Below are positions 1 to 6,963 of a stretch of DNA of 8,635 nt, piece by piece (the first letter of the stretch is position 1; each line of letters begins with the position of its first letter). The translations under genes were made by a program, and so were the position numbers. The stretch is from Roseovarius sp. (GTDB lineage Bacteria > Pseudomonadota > Alphaproteobacteria > Rhodobacterales > Rhodobacteraceae). Location of the stretch: assembly GCA_007125415.1 (NCBI GenBank), contig SLDH01000088.1, positions 1-8,635 of the forward strand, read 5' to 3'. The notes under the pieces are model-generated. The model saw nothing but the letters and a program-made list of their open reading frames with translations, was not told the origin of the DNA and searched no databases.

Positions 1-2
1 CT

Positions 3-779
3 CCTTTCTCTTTGAGAATGACGGCGCTTCGACACCGCCATGATATGCCGCCTACTTCAGGCCATCACCAACTTTCGTGCATAACTCCCATCATCACGCA
101 GATGCCCGAAGATGCAGGCTTCACCGAGTATCTGGCGGGAGCGATCACTGATACGCCCCGGCCCGGCAGCGCCTCCCCATTGCCTCCTATGATGTTGACG
201 CCTTGGCGGTTGCAACCATCACAAGCCACAACGGCCCAGCCCGCACCAGAAAGCCAGGGTATCACTTTGGGCACACCATGGCCCCGCACGGTCAGCGATG
301 CAGCCCGAGGCACGGCGCTACACCTCGCCTTGCGCACATGCCTGACCCGGCCTGATATGATCACAGCCTTGCCAACGGCAACCGGACTTAACGATGCGAC
401 TCTCAACTTGGTGGCAGAGCGGGCAGAGGCACTGAAGACCTGGCTTTCGGCCGACGGCTACACCGATCTGCTCAGTGAAATTCCTTTGCTAGGACACACT
501 AAAGAGGGTGCTGAGATGCCTGGCACGATCGACTTGTTGGCATTGGGGCCGAAGGGATGCCTGTTGATCGACCACAAGACCGGCGGAGCGGGCGAAGGTT
601 TTGGCCCATATTGGCCGCAGCTTTCTGCCTATGCAGATTTGGTGGCGAAACTGTTCCCACAGCATCCGCTGCAAGGGCTGGCTGTGTTCTGGATAGACCA
701 CGGGAGATTGGAATTGGCCGAACCACAGCATTTCAGGGAGGACTCTGACCTCACCCTATCTCTTTCAACAGGTGAGTAG
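3..779 (+). CDS. C-terminal part of a PD-(D/E)XK nuclease protein, probably a UvrD/AddA-like helicase-nuclease (5' end outside window)
   Basis: The reading frame is open to the left edge, so the gene probably starts outside the window. A TTG at 12 and an ATG at 45 exist, but neither has a clear ribosome binding site. Numbered from the TTG, the last 160 residues read as a RecB-family nuclease: GTALH (G100, H104), SEIPL (E156), GTIDLLA (D174), LLIDHKTG (D187, K189) and the YWPQLSAY motif (Q203, Y207). In this family the two aspartates and the lysine coordinate metal and cut DNA. A proline-rich stretch (about residues 47-92, with LTPWRLQPS) resembles the linker that joins such nucleases to UvrD-type helicases. 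The predicted job is therefore DNA end processing by a helicase-nuclease. The helicase motifs themselves are not visible here. A stand-alone nuclease of about 244 residues starting at 45 is the alternative. The next gene begins 3 bp after the stop, so the two are co-translated. Confidence 0.72.
   Translation, partial: PFSLRMTALRHRHDMPPTSGHHQLSCITPIITQMPEDAGFTEYLAGAITDTPRPGSASPLPPMMLTPWRLQPSQATTAQPAPESQGITLGTPWPRTVSDAARGTALHLALRTCLTRPDMITALPTATGLNDATLNLVAERAEALKTWLSADGYTDLLSEIPLLGHTKEGAEMPGTIDLLALGPKGCLLIDHKTGGAGEGFGPYWPQLSAYADLVAKLFPQHPLQGLAVFWIDHGRLELAEPQHFREDSDLTLSLSTGE
770..776 (+). promoter_or_regulatory. Ribosome binding site for the DUF6361 gene
   Basis: AGGTGAG lies 6 bp before the ATG at 783 and overlaps the last codons of the upstream nuclease gene. 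It supports this ATG as the start and indicates translational coupling to the upstream gene. Confidence 0.7.
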
Positions 780-782
780 CCG

Positions 783-1949
783 ATGTCCTATCTTGCCTGG
801 ATCGATTTTGACCCTGAAGAGCGGCGGCGCGCCCAGACCCTCATCGATCTGTTCAAGCAGCCAGAGGCGCGCGATGAGCTTGGCCTGGGGACGATCCGCG
901 ACGGGCTGGCTGATCTCCTATTTCCGGGCACCAGCACGATTCAAACACGGATACGCTATATGCTGTTCGTTCCCTGGATCTATCGGGAAGCACAGCAGCG
1001 AAAGGCAAGTCAGGCAGAGCGCACGAAATTCGCCCGGGACCTTGAGTTCAAACTGAGCGAAGCGCTTTTGCGCGGCGATAAGAACGGAGGTGTAATCGGC
1101 CGCGTTGCCGGACGGAGCCTGAAGAGGCTCCCGTCGAGCGTTTATTGGGCTGGCATGCATACGCTTGGCATCCGCACGCGGGGCGGCAATCCGGCATCTT
1201 TTTTGGCCTATGGACCGGAGAGTATTAAGGATCACGATCTCAAATTATGGGCGCCAAGCCTTCCGAACAGGCCAGAAAACCTGTTCGAGCAAACAGATTT
1301 TACGCTGCGGCCTGAAGAAGCTGATTTCTTGCGTGATCGCATAGCTGCCAGTGCCGAAAAAAGCTTGCTGAACGAACTTGCCTCGAAACAGAAAGACTTC
1401 AGCGAGGATTGGGCATGGCAAGTGCATGAAGACACGGTGTCCGACCGCAATCGATCCATTCTCCGCCATGCGGAGCGTTTCTCTGGCGTGATGCACGGCG
1501 CCAGCATCCTCTACAATCTGCTGCTTGCCTTACGAGCGGCGGATCGCCCGAATGCCAAAGCCCATGGCGAGGCACCTGCATTGGTCGAAGACTACCGAAA
1601 AAGGCTTGAGGAATGGCAAAAAAGTCTGCCGGCTCTCGCGCTTCAAAACTGGGACCTGGAGGATCTGTTCCAGATCGTGGGAACGACCAGTCACAAGCTT
1701 CGCGAACCATCTCAGGCTTTCGTTCGAGCCTGGCTCGAAATGACGCTGCACAGCAAGACGTCATTGGACCAAGACCAAGACGCCATTGAACTTCTACGAA
1801 AGCGCGAGCAGACGCTGAAGCGGATGAAGGCTCGGTTGCTTCATGATGCACCCCTCGAACGCTGGTCAGGCGCTTCAGGCCTCGCGCCGCTGGATTTCCG
1901 TTGGGGAATTGCGCGGCGTTATCTAGGGGAGCTCGTTGATGTCAGCTGA
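783..1949 (+). CDS. DUF6361 family protein, function unknown
   Basis: This 388-residue protein starts MSYLAWIDFD and carries segments I recognise as typical of DUF6361: an N-terminal block with LGLGTIRD (residues 34-40) and LLFPGTSTIQTR (45-56) followed by RYMLFVPWIY (58-67), a central RFSGVMHGASILYNLLLA block (232-249), and a C-terminal LDFRWGIARRYL (370-381). The first block, about FPGTSTIQTR, looks like a strand-turn-helix conserved surface, but no catalytic motif can be identified. There is no signal peptide, and the VMHGASILYNLLLAL stretch is too short and mixed to be a convincing membrane segment. The protein is rich in charged helices between residues 165 and 290. The ATG has a good ribosome binding site, and the gene overlaps the next one by 11 bp. 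Its place between two nuclease/motor pairs suggests an adaptor or sensor of a DNA-targeting complex; that role is inference. The full length appears intact. Confidence 0.8.
   Translation: MSYLAWIDFDPEERRRAQTLIDLFKQPEARDELGLGTIRDGLADLLFPGTSTIQTRIRYMLFVPWIYREAQQRKASQAERTKFARDLEFKLSEALLRGDKNGGVIGRVAGRSLKRLPSSVYWAGMHTLGIRTRGGNPASFLAYGPESIKDHDLKLWAPSLPNRPENLFEQTDFTLRPEEADFLRDRIAASAEKSLLNELASKQKDFSEDWAWQVHEDTVSDRNRSILRHAERFSGVMHGASILYNLLLALRAADRPNAKAHGEAPALVEDYRKRLEEWQKSLPALALQNWDLEDLFQIVGTTSHKLREPSQAFVRAWLEMTLHSKTSLDQDQDAIELLRKREQTLKRMKARLLHDAPLERWSGASGLAPLDFRWGIARRYLGELVDVS
1925..1931 (+). promoter_or_regulatory. Ribosome binding site that selects ATG 1939 for the PLD-like gene
   Basis: AGGGGAG lies inside the end of the DUF6361 gene, with a 7 bp spacer to the ATG at 1939. 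From the TTG at 1936 the spacer would be only 4 bp, so ATG 1939 is preferred. Confidence 0.7.
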
Positions 1950-3801
1950 CTCGCCTTTCGACCCTGAGAACCGAGAACTTTACACCGCGCTGGTGCGTGC
2001 CCCGGACGGGTACAGCTTCGGGCATGCCGTTGCCACGACGTATTCGCTCGATTTCGAGACGGCGCTTACCATTCCGATCAGCATCGTGTTCCGCGATGCC
2101 GAGAACAGAGACGAAATGCTGCGAAGCCCACTCGCGTTGTTGCAGAGCGTCGAGCGGATGGCCGACCGCATCGCAGTCTATTGTGATCGCGGCCGCATCA
2201 AGGAGGCCAATCCGAAGACAGCGAGGCTGATGGCGCTCTACGAAAAGACCATTGTGGAAGTTGCGGCCCCCGGTGGAGGTGCGTTCCATCCGAAGCTGTG
2301 GTGCATTCGTTTCGAGCCCCAAAAGAAAACAGACCCTGTTCGAATGAGAGTGGCGATCCTGTCAAGAAATCTCACTAATGATCGGTGCTGGGACCTCGCT
2401 TTGGCTCTCGATGGGACCGTACACGAAGGAAAGAATGACGATAACCACGCACTGACAAAGTTGCTGCGCACCCTCCCGAACCTCACCAATCCAGCCACTC
2501 GACCTGCACCTCCGAAATACTTGGCTTCGCTAATCTCGGATTTGGAACGAACTCGGTGGGAGGATCTTCCTGCAGGGGCGACAAAGGTCCGCTTCGCGGT
2601 CAATGGTCTGGATGGTGATGGCTGGGTGCTTCCCCACGGCGAAAAGCTTGCGGTTCTTTCCCCCTTTGTCACCGCTCCTGTGCTCGAAAGGCTCGCCAAG
2701 GGATACGGATCGAAAGAAAACCGCCAACTCATCTCGCGCGCCGAGGAACTTGACGGCATAGATCCGGAAATACGAGATCGTTTCTCGATCTCGACACTCG
2801 ATGAGCGTGCAACCGAGTATGAGGAAGGCGCGGCGGATGAACCGAATCCGTCAGATCTCGAAGGGCTTCATGCAAAAGTCTACCTCGTGGAAAAGGGATC
2901 CCGGCTTCAGATCCACACCGGTTCGGCAAATGCGACCACAGCTGCGACGGTTCCGACCAAGGGCGGGCGGACGCGAAATGTCGAGGTGATGGCAACCTTG
3001 GACGGCCCGAAGACGCGCATGGGAACAATCGACCAGGCCCTCTTTTCCGAGGCGTTCCAGCGGTTGCTCGCCAGTTACACACCGAAGGATCCACCGACCC
3101 TGGACGAGGCCGTAAAGGCGGAAAAGAAGCTGGAGGAAATGAGGGCAGGCATCTCGGCGCTGCCGCTTGATCTTTGTTGTTCCGAAGTGGGCGACCTGAT
3201 CCAACTTGAGCTGCAACTGGCCACCAAAGACAAGCATGTTTTGCTGCCCGATGGCGTCCGATGTTTTGTTAGGGCGATCACAATTCCGAATGAACAGGGA
3301 TACGATTTAAGCAGATTGCTTTCTGGTTCCGATACAGAGCTTGCATTGGGTGCTGTTCCTCTTGGCGATGTTACGCGCTGGCTGGGAATTCGATTGCTTC
3401 ATGAGAAGACACAGGTGGCAGTGACGTTCACACTTGGTGCGCGCTTGGTCGGCGTCCCAGAGGGCCGCGACGCCGCCATTCTCCGTGCCCACATCGAGAA
3501 CGCGGACAACTTCCTGCACTATCTCCGTATGCTGCTCGGCACGCTTGGCGAGGGAAGTTTTCTGGAAAGCGACACGGGTGGTGATGGCCAGTGGCTTCGC
3601 AGCTTGGGCGATGGAAAAACGTCGCTTCTCGAGCCAATGGTGCGGGCGCTGAATCTGGAAAGCGGCGAGCTCGAAGAAATCGGCCGCCTGATCGAACGGC
3701 TTGGTGACCCGGCCAGTGACAAAACCGTTGTTCCCAAGGAGTTTCTGACGCTGTGGAAAAGCTTCGAGCCGCTTGTGACCAGAAAGAGGGGACGCAAGTG
3801 A
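1939..3801 (+). CDS. Phospholipase D-like protein with two HxK half-sites, probable nuclease
   Basis: The protein has 620 residues from ATG 1939. Two PLD-type motifs are visible. The first is AFHPKLW (H117, K119) followed by AILSRNLT (S142, N144). The second is GLHAKVYLV (H311, K313) followed by HTGSANATT (S329, N331). In the PLD superfamily two such half-sites pack together, and one histidine forms the covalent phospho-intermediate. The aspartate usual after HxK is missing in both: R124 takes that place in the first copy and E318 in the second. This is common among PLD-fold nucleases of restriction systems. Residues 1-110 and about 390-620 match nothing I recognise. The C-terminal part is rich in leucine and acidic helices and ends in a basic TRKRGRK tail that could contact nucleic acid. 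The gene starts inside the DUF6361 gene and shares 4 bp with the helicase gene, so all three products are probably made in step. A nuclease is much more likely than a lipase here, because the partners are helicases and there is no signal peptide. Confidence 0.82.
   Translation: MSADSPFDPENRELYTALVRAPDGYSFGHAVATTYSLDFETALTIPISIVFRDAENRDEMLRSPLALLQSVERMADRIAVYCDRGRIKEANPKTARLMALYEKTIVEVAAPGGGAFHPKLWCIRFEPQKKTDPVRMRVAILSRNLTNDRCWDLALALDGTVHEGKNDDNHALTKLLRTLPNLTNPATRPAPPKYLASLISDLERTRWEDLPAGATKVRFAVNGLDGDGWVLPHGEKLAVLSPFVTAPVLERLAKGYGSKENRQLISRAEELDGIDPEIRDRFSISTLDERATEYEEGAADEPNPSDLEGLHAKVYLVEKGSRLQIHTGSANATTAATVPTKGGRTRNVEVMATLDGPKTRMGTIDQALFSEAFQRLLASYTPKDPPTLDEAVKAEKKLEEMRAGISALPLDLCCSEVGDLIQLELQLATKDKHVLLPDGVRCFVRAITIPNEQGYDLSRLLSGSDTELALGAVPLGDVTRWLGIRLLHEKTQVAVTFTLGARLVGVPEGRDAAILRAHIENADNFLHYLRMLLGTLGEGSFLESDTGGDGQWLRSLGDGKTSLLEPMVRALNLESGELEEIGRLIERLGDPASDKTVVPKEFLTLWKSFEPLVTRKRGRK
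3786..3792 (+). promoter_or_regulatory. Ribosome binding site that selects GTG 3798 for the helicase gene
   Basis: GAGGGGA lies 5 bp before GTG 3798. That GTG overlaps the TGA of the PLD gene as GTGA (3798-3801), a standard coupling arrangement. It argues against the longer frame that opens at GTG 3753, which lacks a comparable site. Confidence 0.7.
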
Positions 3802-6800
3802 CCTATAGCGCCGCCGAGCACCTTGCGCTATTGAAGCCGTTTCAGAAAGCAACGGTCGACTACGCCTTTCGAAGGCTATTTACTGATCCGTCCCCGACAG
3901 ATCAGTTCCTGGTCGCGGACGAGGTTGGGCTGGGCAAAACCATGGTTGCCAGGGGCGTGATTGCCAAGACCATCGAACACCTGCAGGGCAAAGTCGACCG
4001 CGTCAACATTGTCTACATCTGCTCCAATCAGGCGATTGCGGCCCAGAACATCAAGTCGCTCAATGTAGTGGACTCTGCAAGCAAACCGCTCAACACCCGC
4101 CTGACGCTGTTGCCGCTCGAGATCGAGAAGGAAGGCGGGATTGCCTCCCAACCCATCAATCTGATCAGCCTCACCCCGGGAACGGCATTAGACCTCAAAT
4201 CTTCCTATGGGACCGCAGAGGAACGGGCGCTGATCTTTGAAATGCTCCGCAAGCGTATCGGTCTGCGCCATCGCGGCATCCAGCAAGTGTTTCGCGGCGG
4301 CGTTTCCGAAGAGAACTGGCCGGGCCGAACGGCATGGATCCGAGGTAATCGTAAACGGATTTCGCAAGACATCGCTGATACGTTCAACCAGGTCGTCGAT
4401 GACACATTCATCGAAAGGATTCGCGGGGCGGCAGACCTCGCAAGGCGGCACAAGCATCCCCCCTATCCCAACAACCAGCGCCCCGCGGTCATGATCGGTG
4501 AGCTGCGACGCATGCTTGCTAAGATCTGTGTGAACGCTTTGACACCGAATCTCATCATTCTCGACGAATTCCAGCGCTTCGCCGAACTTCTGCACGATCA
4601 TGATGCCGAGGTTGCGCCCAAAAAGGCGGAGGCCGCGGAATTAGCGCAGGCATTGTTTTCCTATAGTGGCGAGGGCGGATCGAAGGCGAAGCTTCTGCTT
4701 TTGTCCGCTACGCCGTATCGCATGCTAACGCTTGCGAGCGATGCACCGGAAGAGGGCGACCACTACGACGACTTTTTACGGACGATGGGCTTCCTTTTCG
4801 GCGATGCGGATGGTCCGGCGCGCGTAGAGGAATTGAAAAGCGAACTTGCAAAGTTCAGGCGATCGCTGCAGTCGATGCCAGAGACCCGAGCGACCGCATT
4901 AGAGCAACGCGATAAAGTACAGGGCCTCCTGAGACTGGTCATCGCGCGCACGGAGCGCGTCGATTCTACCGAAGACCGCAATTCTCTCGTCCAAGATGCT
5001 ATGCCCGAGATAACGATCGGAACCGACGATCTGCGAGAAGCGAAAGCCGTCGCAAAAGTTGCGGAACTCGTAGGCGCGCCCAGCATCATCGAATACTGGA
5101 AATCTGCGCCATACTTGCTGAATTTCATGCGAGGGTACAAGCTGCGCGATCGGCTGCAAGCCTTGAAATCCAATCCTGCCGCCGAGCTTCGCAAGGCAAT
5201 TCGACAGGCCTCTTCACACGTCATCAGCAAAAAACAGATTGAAGACTATGCAGAGCTTCCCTTGCGCAATGGAAGGATGCGTGCACTTGCGGATCTGGCG
5301 TTCAACGACGACCTTGGTAGATCGCTCTGGATTCCACCGTCGCGCCCCTCGTTTGGAATGCCAAGACCCGGCACAAAGGCGTTGGTATTCTCGGATTGGT
5401 CGATGGTTCCAGACGCGATCGCGGCTTTGCTATCGCACGAGGCGAGCCGCAAAATGGGTATGGTGCCGGACCTTGTCAGCAGGACGAGTAGGCCAATTGG
5501 CGTCGATGAACTAATGCCGATGCTCTACCCCTCGCCTTCGTTGGCGGCACTGGTTGATCCTCTCGAATTGGAGCGCCGCTTTGGCCGCGCTGAAAGCTAT
5601 GAGATCTTGCACGCTCAGGCTTGCATGGTTTTGCGTGAAGCGCTTGCTGCGGACGCCATCGCGGGATTATCCCAGACAAGCGACCGGCTTCTGGCACTTG
5701 CGCTGGACAGCGCGCTTGGGCGCGAGGTGAAATGGTCCAGTGTCAGTGTCGTTGACCATGAAGATCACGACGAACGTGGCGCAATGGCGCGGACTATTGC
5801 CATGCTCCAAGAGGCACGCGAAGCTGACGCGCATCAGGGCGATGTTGACCCGAGCACCGTGATCGAAACGCTTGCCAGCCTCGCACTTGGCTCGCCTGCA
5901 ATCTGTGCGCTGCGCGCGCTTTCGCGACTATTCCCGAAGATGGCCATCGACGCCCCTGAGTTGATCAGCGCATCAATCGGGATCGCGCTGGGTTTTCGCA
6001 GCCTATACAATCAACCCGAAACCCGCGCGTTGCTGGCTGAAACCTCGCCTCTCAAGTATTGGCGCGATATCATAAGGCATGCTGCGCAAAACGATCTTCC
6101 TGCGGTTCTGGACGAATATCTTCAGCTTGTCCATGAAACCGAGCGCGCCGAAAAAAAATCCAACGAGGACCAGGCAAAGACCATCGCCGCAACGGTAATT
6201 GCCGTAGTCGCCTTGCGCCCTGCACAGATCACATTGGACCACTGGTCGACGAAAGCGGGGCGTCTGCATGAACAGACATTCGGAGTGCGCGCCCGTTTCG
6301 CCATGCGTTTTGCAACAAAAGCCGAGGATGAAAAGGGGGTGCGTCGAACATCCGCGGTCCAGGCGGCCTTCAAATCGCCGTTCAGGCCATTTGTTCTCGC
6401 GTCCACGTCGATTGGACAGGAAGGATTGGATTTTCATCCCTACTGCTCGCGGATCGTGCACTGGAACCTCCCGCGGAACCCTGTCGATATCGAGCAGCGC
6501 GAAGGACGGGTTCATCGTTACAAAAACCATGCTGTCCGGCGCAACGTCGTCGCTGCTTTTCCCGCCACGCCGCTCACTGCGCAGAACAACCAATCACCTT
6601 GGATCTCCATGTTTGACGCCGCGCAAGAGGATGAGGTTTCAAATGGCCGTTCGGGAGATATCATTCCGTTCTGGGTCTACCCAGGTAATCACAAGATTGA
6701 GCGGATCGTCCTCATTCCGCCCTTCAGCCGCGAGAAGGAACGCTACAAGGATCTCATCACATCTCTGGCCACTTACCGGCTGGCCTTTGGCCAACCGCGC

Positions 6801-6890
6801 CAAGATGAACTGATTAGCCTCTTCTCGGATATGGACGACGACTTTATCCAAGAATTATCGGAGCTTCAGATATCGCTTAGGCCAAACTGA
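3798..6890 (+). CDS. Superfamily 2 (SNF2/DEAD-like) helicase/ATPase with large internal insertion
   Basis: The protein has 1030 residues from GTG 3798. Superfamily 2 motifs occur in order: an LKPFQKATVDYAF segment near the N-terminus (12-24, Q-motif-like), Walker A DEVGLGKT (41-48), motif Ia VYICSNQA (72-79), Walker B ILDEFQRF (254-261, DEFQ rather than DEAH), motif III LSATPYRM (302-309), a motif IV-like ALVFSDWS (528-535), motif V STSIGQEGLDF (869-879) and motif VI QREGRVHR (900-907). Both RecA-like lobes are therefore present and look active; ATP-driven movement along DNA or RNA is expected. The DEVGLGKT form of Walker A and the SATPYRM motif are typical of SNF2-related enzymes. Between the motif IV-like segment and motif V lie more than 330 residues that look mainly helical, an unusually large insertion. 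The last 120 residues (ISMFDAAQ onward) have no motif I recognise. As the last gene of the cluster, it probably forms the motor for the PLD-like nuclease encoded just upstream. No metal-binding cysteine cluster is seen. Confidence 0.88.
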   Translation: MTYSAAEHLALLKPFQKATVDYAFRRLFTDPSPTDQFLVADEVGLGKTMVARGVIAKTIEHLQGKVDRVNIVYICSNQAIAAQNIKSLNVVDSASKPLNTRLTLLPLEIEKEGGIASQPINLISLTPGTALDLKSSYGTAEERALIFEMLRKRIGLRHRGIQQVFRGGVSEENWPGRTAWIRGNRKRISQDIADTFNQVVDDTFIERIRGAADLARRHKHPPYPNNQRPAVMIGELRRMLAKICVNALTPNLIILDEFQRFAELLHDHDAEVAPKKAEAAELAQALFSYSGEGGSKAKLLLLSATPYRMLTLASDAPEEGDHYDDFLRTMGFLFGDADGPARVEELKSELAKFRRSLQSMPETRATALEQRDKVQGLLRLVIARTERVDSTEDRNSLVQDAMPEITIGTDDLREAKAVAKVAELVGAPSIIEYWKSAPYLLNFMRGYKLRDRLQALKSNPAAELRKAIRQASSHVISKKQIEDYAELPLRNGRMRALADLAFNDDLGRSLWIPPSRPSFGMPRPGTKALVFSDWSMVPDAIAALLSHEASRKMGMVPDLVSRTSRPIGVDELMPMLYPSPSLAALVDPLELERRFGRAESYEILHAQACMVLREALAADAIAGLSQTSDRLLALALDSALGREVKWSSVSVVDHEDHDERGAMARTIAMLQEAREADAHQGDVDPSTVIETLASLALGSPAICALRALSRLFPKMAIDAPELISASIGIALGFRSLYNQPETRALLAETSPLKYWRDIIRHAAQNDLPAVLDEYLQLVHETERAEKKSNEDQAKTIAATVIAVVALRPAQITLDHWSTKAGRLHEQTFGVRARFAMRFATKAEDEKGVRRTSAVQAAFKSPFRPFVLASTSIGQEGLDFHPYCSRIVHWNLPRNPVDIEQREGRVHRYKNHAVRRNVVAAFPATPLTAQNNQSPWISMFDAAQEDEVSNGRSGDIIPFWVYPGNHKIERIVLIPPFSREKERYKDLITSLATYRLAFGQPRQDELISLFSDMDDDFIQELSELQISLRPN

Positions 6891-6940
6891 CGCGCCCCAC
6901 CGGCACCTTTAGCGAGAGCCAAGCAACCCTGTTCCTTCAT

Positions 6941-6960
6941 TTCTGACGCCTGCCTCAGAA
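6941..6960. terminator. Weak hairpin between convergent genes
   Basis: TTCTGA and TCAGAA form a perfect 6 bp stem around an 8-base loop, between the helicase stop (6890) and the minus-strand gene end (6964). The stem is short and no T-run follows on either strand, so termination function is doubtful. Apart from this, the 73 bp junction shows nothing notable. Confidence 0.25.
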
Positions 6961-6963
6961 CAT

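Noticed and set aside
3753..3797. Upstream GTG giving the helicase 15 extra residues
   Set aside because: No ribosome binding site precedes it, whereas GTG 3798 has one and overlaps the PLD stop codon as GTGA.
3307..3852. Minus-strand open frame of 181 residues across the PLD/helicase junction
   Set aside because: It is antisense to two genes with clear motifs and shows no family resemblance or ribosome binding site.
6003..6813. Alternative frames of 196 residues (minus) and 181 residues (plus) inside the helicase gene
   Set aside because: The helicase frame here holds motifs V and VI; the other translations are rich in Arg/Ser/Pro and look like shadows.
3..6890. Assignment to DISARM, Dpd or Mokosh because of the PLD plus helicase pair
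   Set aside because: No DUF1998 protein, methyltransferase or deazaguanine-modification gene is visible, and the DUF6361 gene is not part of those systems as I know them.
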